Source of the DNA: Psychrobacter phenylpyruvicus DSM 7000 = NBRC 102152
GTDB lineage: Bacteria; Pseudomonadota; Gammaproteobacteria; Pseudomonadales; Moraxellaceae
Direction: 5' to 3'
NCBI RefSeq assembly: GCF_000685805.1
Contig: NZ_JMKP01000003.1
Coordinates: 1 to 64,000 of the forward strand
DNA length: 64,000 nucleotides
Part shown: in pieces, positions 17,564 to 26,546 of the stretch
How the letters are laid out: each line of letters starts with the position of its first letter
Numbering within the stretch: position 1 is the stretch's first letter
Notes under the pieces: model-generated
What the model was told of the DNA's origin: nothing
Database searches by the model: none
What the model saw: the letters and a program-made list of their open reading frames with translations, nothing else
Made by a program: the position numbers and the translations under genes

Positions 17564-18844
17564 TCAGTCACGATTAAGGGCTCTATAACCGATATCGCGG
17601 CGGTAATGCGCTCCTTCAAACTGAATAGAAGCGGTAACTTTTAGCGCTTCACTCTGTGCTTCTGCAATAGTATCGCCTAACGCAGTGACACAAAGCACAC
17701 GACCCCCATTGGTGACAACGTGTTCGCCATCGGCTTTAGTGCCGGCATGGAATACCTTAGTGGTTTCACTACTATCTAGTTCTGGAAGACCAGTAATCAC
17801 ATCGCCTTTAGAGGAAGTTTCTGGATAGCCTTTTGAGGCAAGTACGATACCTAATGCTGCACGCTCATCCCACTCAGCAGATTTTGGTAATTCGCCAGCT
17901 ATGCCTTGCTGCACAAGTTTTACCAATGAGCTTTTTAGACGCATTAAGATAGGCTGAGTTTCAGGGTCACCGAAGCGGCAGTTAAATTCAATAACGTAAG
18001 GGTCGTTTTTGTCATCAATCATCAGCCCTGCATATAAGAAGCCGGTATAAGGGTGACCTGCTTGTTTCATGGCGTCAACCACTGGTTGAATAACTTGATC
18101 GATAACCTTTTGATGAACCTCTTGAGTCACAACTGGGGCTGGCGAGTAAGCACCCATGCCGCCAGTATTTGGTCCAGTATCGCCTTCGCCCACTCGTTTG
18201 TGGTCTTGGCTAGTGGCCATAGGTAAGATATTTTCGCCATCAATCATACAAATAAAACTGGCTTCCTCACCTTGCAAGAACTGTTCAATTACTACACGAC
18301 TACCGGCATCCCCAAATTTATTGTCGCCAAGCATATCTTCAATAGCGCTATGAGCTTGTTCAATGGTTTCAGCTACGATAACCCCTTTACCTGCCGCTAG
18401 GCCATCGGCTTTTACTACAATAGGAGCACCATTTTCATTGATATAAGCTTTAGCAGCTTCAATGTCAGTAAACGCCTCATATTTTGCAGTTGGGATATTG
18501 TTGGCTTGCATAAACTCTTTGGCAAAAGTCTTAGAACCTTCAAGCTGTGCACAATATTGAGTCGGGCCCCAAGTGGCGATATTTGCCTTTTTGCAATCAT
18601 CAACTAAGCCAGCTACTAAAGGAGCTTCTGGGCCTACGATGATAAGCTCAACTTTATTTTGTTGACAAAAAGTAATAACTGCTTGGTGATCTGTGGTATC
18701 AAGGTCAATATTTTCACATTTTGGTTCAAGGGCTGTACCAGCGTTGCCATTGGCCACATAGACTGTGGTGACATCGGCGTCTTTTGCACATTGCCAAGCC
18801 AGTGCATGTTCACGACCGCCAGAACCAATAATTAAAATATTCAT
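17564..18844 (-). CDS. purD: Phosphoribosylamine-glycine ligase (GAR synthetase)
   Basis: PurD makes glycinamide ribonucleotide, the second step of purine synthesis. It starts MNILIIGSGGREHALAW and carries the ATP-grasp features GPEAPLVAGLVDD, KADGLAAGKGV and EEFLQGEEASF-like wording (here EQFLQGEEASF), GGMGAYSPAP and EFNCRFGDPETQ. At 426 residues it has the standard length. The ribosome site AAGGA precedes the ATG. It is not with purH or purM here, unlike enterobacterial purHD. Confidence 0.97.
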   Translation of the reverse strand: MNILIIGSGGREHALAWQCAKDADVTTVYVANGNAGTALEPKCENIDLDTTDHQAVITFCQQNKVELIIVGPEAPLVAGLVDDCKKANIATWGPTQYCAQLEGSKTFAKEFMQANNIPTAKYEAFTDIEAAKAYINENGAPIVVKADGLAAGKGVIVAETIEQAHSAIEDMLGDNKFGDAGSRVVIEQFLQGEEASFICMIDGENILPMATSQDHKRVGEGDTGPNTGGMGAYSPAPVVTQEVHQKVIDQVIQPVVDAMKQAGHPYTGFLYAGLMIDDKNDPYVIEFNCRFGDPETQPILMRLKSSLVKLVQQGIAGELPKSAEWDERAALGIVLASKGYPETSSKGDVITGLPELDSSETTKVFHAGTKADGEHVVTNGGRVLCVTALGDTIAEAQSEALKVTASIQFEGAHYRRDIGYRALNRD

Positions 18845-19094
18845 ATATATCCTTGTTAACTTAATGAGGTATGTTTATTAATGGGGAAATATTACACAAT
18901 AGGCCAGCTGATATTGGCGATATAAAAAGGCACAACATAAACTGGCCCACAGTATATGGGATAATTAGAATCATTTTATCAAAATCTAGGCGTTAGGGGC
19001 AGGTTTGTTAACCGCCAAAGCTATTATTAGTAATAAACCGCTTAAATAGTGAGATTTAATCAATTATTGACAGTTTTTATGAAGGAAAAGTTTT

Positions 19095-19301
19095 ATGGCT
19101 AAGGTTTTAATATTGATTGGGGTGATTTTGGTGGTGCTAGGCTTAATATGGAGTGCTTTTCCAGGAGCTTTTTCTTGGCTAGGTAAATTGCCGGGTGATA
19201 TTCGCTATGAATCAGGCAATACTCGAGTGTATTTCCCAATCGTAACTATGATTGTGGTGAGTGTGGTACTTAGTATCCTACTGAATATATTCCGGCGTTA
19301 A
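19095..19301 (+). CDS. DUF2905 family small membrane protein
   Basis: The protein has 68 residues with two hydrophobic segments (VLILIGVILVVLGLIW near the start and FPIVTMIVVSVVLSILLNIF at the end). They are joined by the conserved loop FSWLGKLPGDIRYE, which is the DUF2905 signature. The ribosome site GAAGGA is 8-9 bases before the ATG. The function is unknown; homologues are short inner-membrane proteins. It has its own 250-base upstream spacer and is likely monocistronic. Confidence 0.85.
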   Translation: MAKVLILIGVILVVLGLIWSAFPGAFSWLGKLPGDIRYESGNTRVYFPIVTMIVVSVVLSILLNIFRR

Positions 19302-19443
19302 ACAGCTAACCTGATTTTCGAGACCCCTTAATGCTAACAATTTATAAGGCTAATTAATGGGGTTAATTGTGTGAATTGAATTTAGATATTCTAGTTAAGC
19401 ATGGCTTTTGTTTGGATAAATTGATGTTATAAACAGTGCAGTA

Positions 19444-19452
19444 TGCTATATT
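19444..19452 (+). promoter_or_regulatory. Possible extended -10 promoter of metNIQ
   Basis: TGCTATATT is a near-consensus extended -10 about 95 bases before metN. There is no matching -35 box at 17 bases. I saw no SAM-riboswitch-like structure in the leader. Confidence 0.4.
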
Positions 19453-19545
19453 ATTGCGCTTTGTAAATTTCATTACAGTCGCTTTTAGACTGTGTCCGTT
19501 TTCTAAAATCAGTGTAACTTCAAAAGCTGTAAACCGTTATTCAAG

Positions 19546-20310
19546 ATGACTGCCATGAGCGATATGATTGTTCTAGATCAAGTATATAAAAAATTCCAGA
19601 CTCAAAAGGACGGTAAAACCCATTGGTTTACTGCTGTTGAGCCTATTTCATTAACCATAAAACAAGGAGAAATCTTTGGTTTAATGGGATATTCTGGAGC
19701 AGGGAAGTCGACCTTACTACGCTTAATGAATTTACTTGAACGTCCTGATGGCGGCACAGTTACCATCGATGGTGAAGTCCTGACGGATATGAACCCAAAG
19801 CAGTTGAGGGTTGCTCGTCATAATGTTGGTATGATTTTTCAGCAGTTTAACTTGATGTCTAATAGAACTGTTTTTGAAAATGTGGCATTTAACTTAAAAG
19901 TTGCAGGCTATGCCAAAGACAATATCTATGGCCGAGTGATGGAGTGCTTGGAGATTGTTAATCTAACAGATCGAGCCAATCACTATCCTGCACAGCTTTC
20001 AGGCGGGCAAAAGCAGCGTGTTGGTATTGCCCGTGCTATTGCCCCTAATCCAAAAGTACTTCTGGCTGATGAGCCGACCAGTGCCCTTGACCCTTCGACC
20101 ACCAGAGCCTTATTAAGCACCTTGAAAGAAGTGAATGAAAAGTTGGGTGTGACCATTGTCATCGTAACTCATGAAATGAGCGTTATTCGCCGTATCTGTA
20201 ATCGTGCTGCTTTGTTGCATGAAGGACATTTGTTAGAGGTGGCTGATATTATTAATGGCCAAATTATAGCCACCACTGAAGTGGGTCGCGGCTTGGTTCA
20301 GGAGGATTAA
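19546..20310 (+). CDS. metN: Methionine ABC transporter ATP-binding protein MetN, short form
   Basis: This is the ABC ATPase of the high-affinity methionine importer. Walker A is GYSGAGKST, the Q-loop FQQFNLMSNRTV, the signature LSGGQKQR and Walker B VLLADEPTSALD, followed by the H-loop VTHEMSVI. The gene order metN-metI-metQ supports the assignment. At 254 residues it stops right after the ATPase core. E. coli MetN (343 residues) continues into a C-terminal NIL/C2 domain that binds methionine and inhibits transport, and this protein has none. The stop is three bases before the metI start. Confidence 0.88.
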   Translation: MTAMSDMIVLDQVYKKFQTQKDGKTHWFTAVEPISLTIKQGEIFGLMGYSGAGKSTLLRLMNLLERPDGGTVTIDGEVLTDMNPKQLRVARHNVGMIFQQFNLMSNRTVFENVAFNLKVAGYAKDNIYGRVMECLEIVNLTDRANHYPAQLSGGQKQRVGIARAIAPNPKVLLADEPTSALDPSTTRALLSTLKEVNEKLGVTIVIVTHEMSVIRRICNRAALLHEGHLLEVADIINGQIIATTEVGRGLVQED

Positions 20311-20313
20311 CAA

Positions 20314-20999
20314 ATGTTAGCAATGAGTTTTAACGATGCCACAGCTCGTCTTTGGGAGCTGCGTAATGAAATTTGGCAAGCGACGATTGACACCTTTGTG
20401 ATGCTGGGCATATCGACCACAGCGGCTATTATTATTGGCGGTTTGTTTGGGATATTCTTATTCTTAACCAGAGTGATAAGCAGTTGCTGCAAAATAAGAG
20501 TCTTTATGGGCTTCTAGGCGGTATAACCAACTTCATGAGAGCATTCCCGTTCGTGGTGTTGATGATTGCCATGAGTCCCCTGACCAAGTCCCTAATTGGT
20601 ACCAGTATTGGTCCGGTTGCTGCCTCTTTAGTATTGGCGCTGGCGGGCTCGTTTTATTTTGCCCGTTTGGTTGAGCAAAATTTACGAGAAGTACCGCGCG
20701 GCATTGTCGAAGCTACTGAATCTATGGGAGCCACGCCCTTTACTATTATCAAGGTGTTATTGACCGAAGCCCGTTCAGGATTGGTGCTATCAGTGACCAT
20801 ACTATGTATTAGTCTGCTTTCTTTTTCAGCCGCAGCCGGTATGATTGGTGGCGGTGGTCTAGGTGATTTAGCCATTCGTTATGGTTATTATCGTTATCAA
20901 ACGGAAGTGATGATTTTTATTGTTATTATGCTTTCTATAATGGTGATTGGTATTCAAGCTATTGGCAACTTGTTGGCTGCCAAACTTGATAAGCGTTAA
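20314..20999 (+). pseudogene. metI: Methionine ABC transporter permease MetI, frameshifted
   Basis: The first 50 or so residues (20314 to about 20472) encode the N-terminal part of the permease, including TM1 (TFVMLGISTTAAIIIGGLFG), after an ideal AGGAGG ribosome site. The frame then shifts. The rest of the protein continues one base back (DKQLLQNKSLYGLLGG, the EAA loop ATESMGATPFTIIKVLLTEA and the conserved GGGGLGDLAIRYGYYR) to 20999. One lost base near ACCAG (20467-20471) would explain it, for example ACCCAG becoming ACCAG. No slippery heptamer was found. Read as drawn, the upstream frame stops at 20517 after a 67-residue product. Confidence 0.8.
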
Positions 21000-21140
21000 T
21001 CGCAGATCTTTGATAATAAAACTGAATCATTAATAGCTTGTAGCGACCTAATGATAGTCGCTTAATGAATTTTATTCATAAGTAGTACCAGAAGTTTCAT
21101 GTAAAAGTCTGCAGATATCGGTTAGAATGTAACTTATAAA

Positions 21141-21172
21141 CTGCAGTAACAATTATTAATTCTGCAGTAACA
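21141..21172. repeat. Two 11-bp direct repeats, 21-bp period, before metQ
   Basis: CTGCAGTAACA occurs at 21141-21151 and 21162-21172, two helical turns apart, in the metI-metQ spacer. It may be a regulator site or one of the spacer repeats typical of this window. Confidence 0.6.
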
Positions 21173-21241
21173 TTTTAACTTTTAAAACCTTTTAACAAAA
21201 ATTACTTGTTAAAGACCCCTTCTTATATAAAGGATTGATTC

Positions 21242-22132
21242 ATGAAAATAGCTGAAATTCGTAAGCAAATTTTTGCCGCAGCGGCCATTGCCGGTATTTC
21301 AGGCCTAGCTCTAGTAGGTTGTAACAACAGTGCTAACCAAGAGACTGCCAATACTGATGCTGCTACTGGGGCTGCTGAAGAGAAAAAAACCATTGTAATC
21401 GGTACTACTGAAGGTGACTTCGCTGATATGGTTCGCGACCAAGTAAAAGGTGAGCTTGAAGCACAAGGTTACACGGTTAAGCTGACGACCTTTACAGATT
21501 ATGTTCGTCCTAACTTGGCTTTGGCTGAAGGTGATTTGGATATCAACATTTTCCAACATAAGCCTTATTTAGACACATTCAAAGCTGAAAACAATTTAGA
21601 CCTTGTTGAAGTATTCCAAGTACCGACAGCACCACTAGGGGTATACAGTGGTAAGAAGAAGTCTTTAGAAGAAGCTTATGATGGTATGAAAGTATCTGCG
21701 CCTAACGACCCAAGTAACTTCGCTCGTGCGTTGGTTATGATGGATGATTTAGGTTGGATTACCCTAAAAGACAACGTTGATCCATTAACGGCCTCTAAGT
21801 CTGACATCGCTACTAATCCAATGAATATCGATATTGTTGAGCTAGAAGCTGCGCAATTGCCACGTGCTCGTGATGAAGTTGATTTTGCTATCATCAACGG
21901 TAACTACGCTACTGACTCTGGCATTAAGCTAACAGAAGCTTTATTCCAAGAAGCAAGCTTTGCCTATGTTAACTGGTCAGCGATTAAAGCATCTGATAAA
22001 GACGCAAAATGGGTTAAAGATGTAACAGATGCTTATAACTCAGACAGCTTTAAAGCTTATGCTCACAAATCATTCCCAGGTTATAAATATCCAAAAATTT
22101 GGAATGAAAATCAAGAAACAGAGGCTAAATAA
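21242..22132 (+). CDS. metQ: Methionine-binding lipoprotein MetQ (NlpA family)
   Basis: This is the periplasmic substrate-binding protein of the methionine importer. The lipobox is LVGC (Cys27), followed by a linker and the NlpA family core: IVIGTTEGDFADMV, NIFQHKPYLDTF, APNDPSNFARAL and AIINGNYA, a known ligand-contact segment. AAAGGA precedes the ATG. A 240-base spacer with hairpins and direct repeats separates it from metI, which may allow a separate transcript. It is intact, although the permease gene upstream is broken, so it could still serve another permease. Confidence 0.93.
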   Translation: MKIAEIRKQIFAAAAIAGISGLALVGCNNSANQETANTDAATGAAEEKKTIVIGTTEGDFADMVRDQVKGELEAQGYTVKLTTFTDYVRPNLALAEGDLDINIFQHKPYLDTFKAENNLDLVEVFQVPTAPLGVYSGKKKSLEEAYDGMKVSAPNDPSNFARALVMMDDLGWITLKDNVDPLTASKSDIATNPMNIDIVELEAAQLPRARDEVDFAIINGNYATDSGIKLTEALFQEASFAYVNWSAIKASDKDAKWVKDVTDAYNSDSFKAYAHKSFPGYKYPKIWNENQETEAK

Positions 22133-22185
22133 TCTGCTGTAACATACTTTAAGTGTGGTTGTAGCAACCCCTGTTAAAGAAGATG

Positions 22186-22237
22186 AAAAACCTGTTATCT
22201 GTAAGGCTTACAGCCTGAAAGGTAGCGGGTTTTTTTA
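22186..22237 (+). terminator. Terminator after metQ
   Basis: AAAAACC pairs with GGTTTTT at the base, enclosing an inner hairpin CTGTAAGGCTTACAG, followed by a T-run. Confidence 0.65.
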
Positions 22238-22425
22238 TATTTTTGTTTTTATGTTTTTGACACTGATAAAGCTTCAGTGAGCCTGTCAATCTGCAAATTA
22301 ACATCGAGATATAAGCAGATCTTTGGTAAACTTAGGCTCTAACTTTTATTACCACTTTTAAAGATTTTCTTTTTCTTAATTAATAAGAAAATACATAAGC
22401 TCTATAACTGAAAAATGATATTTCT

Positions 22426-23229
22426 ATGACTGCTGCCTATCACGCTTCTACTAATTCGTTAACCCCCACTTATAAAGGGGTAGATAGTGCTGTACCGGCC
22501 TTGTTGATTCAGCAAAGACAGATATTGGGTATGATGGGGATTGATATATGGGTACAGCGTGATCGAGCTACCACCCTAGTAGATTATGATACGGTGGTTA
22601 AGCAGCACAGAGATACATTCCAAAACCCAAGTAGCCCAGATGCTAAGCAAGCTGTGACCTCTGATGCGCCAGTAGTAGCAACTCCCGAAGAGTTTAATGC
22701 ACAGCCAGCCAGTGCGTTGACAGCAGATAATCCGGTTGTAGACCAACCAATTGCTAATCAGGGGCAGTTAACTGCCAATCCGATCCAAGCTTTAAAGAAA
22801 AAGTTTGAACCATCTGCAGCGGAGACAGTTAAGGCAAAAGTAAGCTTAGCCGATAGTTTAGAGCAAGTGGCGCCTTTTGAGATCTTGGGCGTAAGTTTTA
22901 AAGATTGGGTACTAATAGCGGATGCCGAAACATTAAAGCTGCCACAGCAGTTAGCTCTCTGGGAAAATATATTAAGTGCCTTATCGATAAGCCCGCAAGT
23001 GCTAAAATTCCCCATTTGTCCAGGTATTAGCGATAAAGAGTCTGCGAACGCCAGTGTGGCTGGATTTGTATTTTGCTTGGCCAAAAGAAATGACATAAAA
23101 GTGGGCGCTCTGACCAATATGCCTAAAAGCTTGGAACACCCACAGCTTACTATACTGCCGTCTTTATCGGATATGCTGCAAGACAGTGAGCTGAAAAAAC
23201 AGCTGTGGCAAACACTGAATCCACATTAA
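22426..23229 (+). CDS. Unknown protein, possibly a divergent DNA polymerase III psi subunit
   Basis: I do not recognise this 267-residue protein firmly. It opens with ALLIQQRQILGMMGIDIWVQR, a pattern (short helix, then GIDIWVxR) reminiscent of HolD/psi-like and related proteins. A disordered Ala/Pro/Gln-rich centre (about 70-125) leads to a folded C-terminus ending in LPSLSDMLQDSELKKQLWQTL, again psi-like. It has no signal peptide or membrane segment. It lies between metQ and serC on the same strand with its own spacer. The function is uncertain. Confidence 0.5.
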   Translation: MTAAYHASTNSLTPTYKGVDSAVPALLIQQRQILGMMGIDIWVQRDRATTLVDYDTVVKQHRDTFQNPSSPDAKQAVTSDAPVVATPEEFNAQPASALTADNPVVDQPIANQGQLTANPIQALKKKFEPSAAETVKAKVSLADSLEQVAPFEILGVSFKDWVLIADAETLKLPQQLALWENILSALSISPQVLKFPICPGISDKESANASVAGFVFCLAKRNDIKVGALTNMPKSLEHPQLTILPSLSDMLQDSELKKQLWQTLNPH

Positions 23230-23359
23230 AACCGTTCTTCTTATGAATAAATACTGAGTCAGTTAACAGTGTTTATCGCTTTGGTAATTGTATTATACTT
23301 ATACGATTAACCTAACAATGCTTTACCTCACCCACCTTATTTTGTTTTGTAGGAAAATT

Positions 23360-24508
23360 ATGAATCAAGTAACTACAGCTGCTAGCCTAAAAGATGAAAC
23401 TTCTCTCAATCGCGCGCATAACTTTTGTGCTGGACCAGCCTCTTTACCGACAGAGGTTCTACTAAAAGCACAAGCTGAGATGTTGGATTGGAGGGGCAAA
23501 GGCGTCTCTATTATGGAGATGAGCCATCGTAGTGCTGACTATGTCAAAGTAGCGCAAGAAGCAGAACAAAGCTTACGTCGTCTAATGCAAATCCCTGATA
23601 ATTACAAAGTACTGTTCTTACAAGGTGGGGCAACGCTTCAATTCTCTGCTATTCCGTTAAACCTCCTGGGTAATGAGGAAGGTACGGGGAAAGCCGATTA
23701 TTTGACCACGGGTGCTTGGTCAGGCAAAGCCATTAAAGAGGCCAAACGCTATGCTCAACTAGGGTTAGGTGAAGTGAATGAAGTGGCTTCTGGTAAAGAT
23801 TCAAACTTTACTACAGTTCCCGATCAAAATGAGTGGCAGCTAACCGACGGCGCACAATATTTCCATTACTGTGCTAACGAAACCATTCACGGGGTACAGA
23901 TTTTTCAGCCACCAAAAGTTGATGCCCCATTAATTGCGGATATGTCTTCTTGTATCCTGTCAGAGCCTATCGATGTCTCTAAGTTTGGGATGATTTATGC
24001 AGGGGCCCAAAAGAATATCGGTCCAGCAGGTTTGGTTATCGTGATTATCCGGGAAGATTTAATTGGCAAAGCCTGTGAATGGTGTCCAGCCTTGCTTGAT
24101 TATGCCAATCAAGTTAATAAAGAATCTATGCTAAATACGCCAGCCACTTATTCATGGTACTTAGCAGGTCTTGTATTTGAATGGTTAGAGCAGCAAGGTG
24201 GCTTAGAAGCCATTGCCAAAATTAACCGTCAAAAAGCTGAGTTATTGTATAAAACCATTGATGACAGCGAGTTTTATATCAATAACGTAGACCCTCAGTA
24301 TCGCTCAATTATGAACGTGCCTTTTACCCTAAAAGACAGCAGCTTAGATGGGCAGTTCTTAGCAGAAGCTGAGCAAGCAGGCTTATTAAACTTAAAAGGA
24401 CATCGTGATGTAGGCGGTATGCGTGCCAGTATCTACAATGCTGTTAGCTTAGAGTCGGTGCAAGCTTTGTGTGATTTTATGGTTGAATTTGCTAAAAAGC
24501 AGGCTTAA
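23360..24508 (+). CDS. serC: Phosphoserine aminotransferase
   Basis: SerC is the class-V PLP enzyme that converts 3-phosphohydroxypyruvate to phosphoserine, and also acts in pyridoxal phosphate synthesis. The conserved start region NFCAGPASLP, the MEMSHRS segment, FLQGGATLQF, the PLP-binding lysine in GAQKNIGPAG, and the C-terminal GGMRASIYNA are all present. The frame opens at 23288, but the ATG at 23360 follows AGGAAA by a suitable distance and gives 382 residues. The extra upstream residues are hydrophobic and not conserved. It is monocistronic or followed by yejA. Confidence 0.95.
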   Translation: MNQVTTAASLKDETSLNRAHNFCAGPASLPTEVLLKAQAEMLDWRGKGVSIMEMSHRSADYVKVAQEAEQSLRRLMQIPDNYKVLFLQGGATLQFSAIPLNLLGNEEGTGKADYLTTGAWSGKAIKEAKRYAQLGLGEVNEVASGKDSNFTTVPDQNEWQLTDGAQYFHYCANETIHGVQIFQPPKVDAPLIADMSSCILSEPIDVSKFGMIYAGAQKNIGPAGLVIVIIREDLIGKACEWCPALLDYANQVNKESMLNTPATYSWYLAGLVFEWLEQQGGLEAIAKINRQKAELLYKTIDDSEFYINNVDPQYRSIMNVPFTLKDSSLDGQFLAEAEQAGLLNLKGHRDVGGMRASIYNAVSLESVQALCDFMVEFAKKQA

Positions 24509-24599
24509 TAAAAGCGCATTACATCAACCTTAACCATATTATAAGCTAAAGGGTAGTTGGTATTGTACTGGGAATTAAACTTACTAAAGGAGGAGCTAA

Positions 24600-26456
24600 A
24601 TGCAAATTAAGCTGTTTGCCAAAAAACAGAATGCTTGTTTTGCTTCGACCTTATTGAGTGTGGTATTGCTCAGTTTAGCTCCTAGTACCTATGCTGAGCC
24701 TATTACTGTGACCGCCATTGGCCATAATAGTGAGGCGCGTTATATTAATGCGCCTTATCTACCTTATGCCAATCCTATGGCGCCAAAAGGCGGTACGTTA
24801 TCGCTATCGGCTTTGGGTACTTTTAACAGTGCCAACCCCTGGATGACCACAGGAGTGGCTATGATTGGCACTGACTATCTTTACGATACCTTGCTATCAG
24901 GCTCATTGAATGAGTCTTTTGTTATGTATCCGCAATTGGCCGAAAAAGTCACTTACGACCCTGATGACACCAGCTGGATTATTTACCATATTCATCCCAA
25001 AGCTAAGTTTTGGGATGGCAGTGCTGTTACTAGTAATGATGTGCAGGCTACCTATGATGCTTTTTTGAACAAAGGACTGATGCAAGTGCGCAGTTACTTG
25101 GCAGCTGTCGATAAAGTGGAGGTGTTAGATAAGCACCGAGTAAAGTTTAATTTTAAATCTTCAGAGAACAAAGAGGTTTTGTTGACGGTTGGACAGTTTC
25201 CAATCTTTAAAAAAGCCTCTGTTGAGAAGGATTTTGAAAAGTTATCACTTACCCCCTTAATGGGTAGTGGTCCTTATAAGCTGCTTAACGTTGAGCAAGG
25301 GCGCAGTGTGACTTACAAGCGTGACCCTAACTATTGGGGCAAGCAGCTTATGGTCAATAAAGGCCGCTTTAACTTTGACTACATTAAGTACGTATATTAC
25401 GGCAGTGATGAAATTGCGCTAGAAGGATTTAAAGTAGGTCAGTATCATTTTCGACGAGAAAGCTCGGCTAGAAAGTGGACAACTGCTTATGACTTTGCAG
25501 CTGCCAGAGCAGGGCTGATAAAAAAAGAAGCCATTGTCACCAAGAATCCTGTGGTGATGCAGGCGCTGGTTATGAACCTTCGCAAAGATATCTTTTCTGA
25601 TATACGGGTGCGACAAGCGGTGACCGATGCTTTTGATTTTGAGCTGATGAACAAGACTTTGTTCTATGATCAGTACGAGCGTTTAGAGAGCTACTTTCAT
25701 GGCTCAGAGCTGGCGGCTACCGGAACACCAGATGCAGCAGAGTATGAGGTATTAAAACCTTTACTGCCAAAGCTTGAGTCCATTCAAAGACAAGCCACTA
25801 TGGCCAAGTGGCAACTTGCTAAGTCTGATGGTAAAGGCTACCATCGACAAGCCTTACTAAATGCCAGACAAAAGTTGCTACAAGCTGGTTTTTATTACCA
25901 AGATATGAAGCTGTATCAAGCCAATGGCAAGCCGGCTAAGTTTGAGATTTTGATTACTGACGATAAAATGAGCCGGGTACTTCTGCCTTACGTGAGAAAC
26001 TTAAAGAAGTTAGGCTTTATAGTCTCGATTCGCCAAGTCGATAACTCTCAGTATTTGGAGCGATTGAGACGATTTGACTATGACATGATAGTGTCCGGCT
26101 TTCCCCAAAGTACCTCACCTGGCTCTGAACAAAGCTATATGTGGGGCAGCGCTGCAGCTGATGAACAAGGTAATCAAAATTACAGTGGCATAAAAAATGA
26201 AGCCATTGATACAGTAATAGATAAGCTTATTAAGGCTGAAAATAGAGAAGAAATTGTGCTTTATACTAAGGTGTTAGATCGCTTATTGCGGGCTGGATAT
26301 TATATGGTTCCGATGTATGGGACTACCAATACCCGAGTGGCTTATTGGGACAAATATCGTCACCATAAAACGTTGCCAGACAATGCTATAGGCATTGACT
26401 ACTGGTGGGTAGATCAATCTGCCGAGTCGATTATTAATAAATATCTAAAACGATAA
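24600..26456 (+). CDS. yejA: YejA-type extracellular solute-binding protein (peptide ABC transporter)
   Basis: This is a family-5 periplasmic binding protein with a signal peptide ending STYAEP (about residue 33). Conserved wording includes APKGGTLSLSALGTFNSANPW, FWDGSAVTSNDVQATYDAF, GSGPYKLLNVEQGRSVTYKRDPNYWG and the late YWWVD. Length and wording fit YejA, the receptor of the YejABEF importer that takes up microcin C and short peptides. AAAGGAGGAG is an ideal ribosome site. It is followed by gloB and then by the two permease genes, all on one strand. Confidence 0.9.
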   Translation: MQIKLFAKKQNACFASTLLSVVLLSLAPSTYAEPITVTAIGHNSEARYINAPYLPYANPMAPKGGTLSLSALGTFNSANPWMTTGVAMIGTDYLYDTLLSGSLNESFVMYPQLAEKVTYDPDDTSWIIYHIHPKAKFWDGSAVTSNDVQATYDAFLNKGLMQVRSYLAAVDKVEVLDKHRVKFNFKSSENKEVLLTVGQFPIFKKASVEKDFEKLSLTPLMGSGPYKLLNVEQGRSVTYKRDPNYWGKQLMVNKGRFNFDYIKYVYYGSDEIALEGFKVGQYHFRRESSARKWTTAYDFAAARAGLIKKEAIVTKNPVVMQALVMNLRKDIFSDIRVRQAVTDAFDFELMNKTLFYDQYERLESYFHGSELAATGTPDAAEYEVLKPLLPKLESIQRQATMAKWQLAKSDGKGYHRQALLNARQKLLQAGFYYQDMKLYQANGKPAKFEILITDDKMSRVLLPYVRNLKKLGFIVSIRQVDNSQYLERLRRFDYDMIVSGFPQSTSPGSEQSYMWGSAAADEQGNQNYSGIKNEAIDTVIDKLIKAENREEIVLYTKVLDRLLRAGYYMVPMYGTTNTRVAYWDKYRHHKTLPDNAIGIDYWWVDQSAESIINKYLKR

Positions 26457-26546
26457 TTTAAAGTATCAGCTAAGATATTTTTTAGATAAGAAAATGCCAC
26501 TTAGTTATATTAAAGAATAAATACACTTTAAATAATAGGAAGTTTC

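Noticed and set aside
19302-19545. SAM or methionine riboswitch upstream of metN
   Set aside because: No multi-helix structure or conserved core was visible; only an extended -10 element was noticed.
20461-20520. Programmed -1 frameshift in metI
   Set aside because: No slippery heptamer or pseudoknot-like structure was found; a single-base loss at a short C run explains it more simply.
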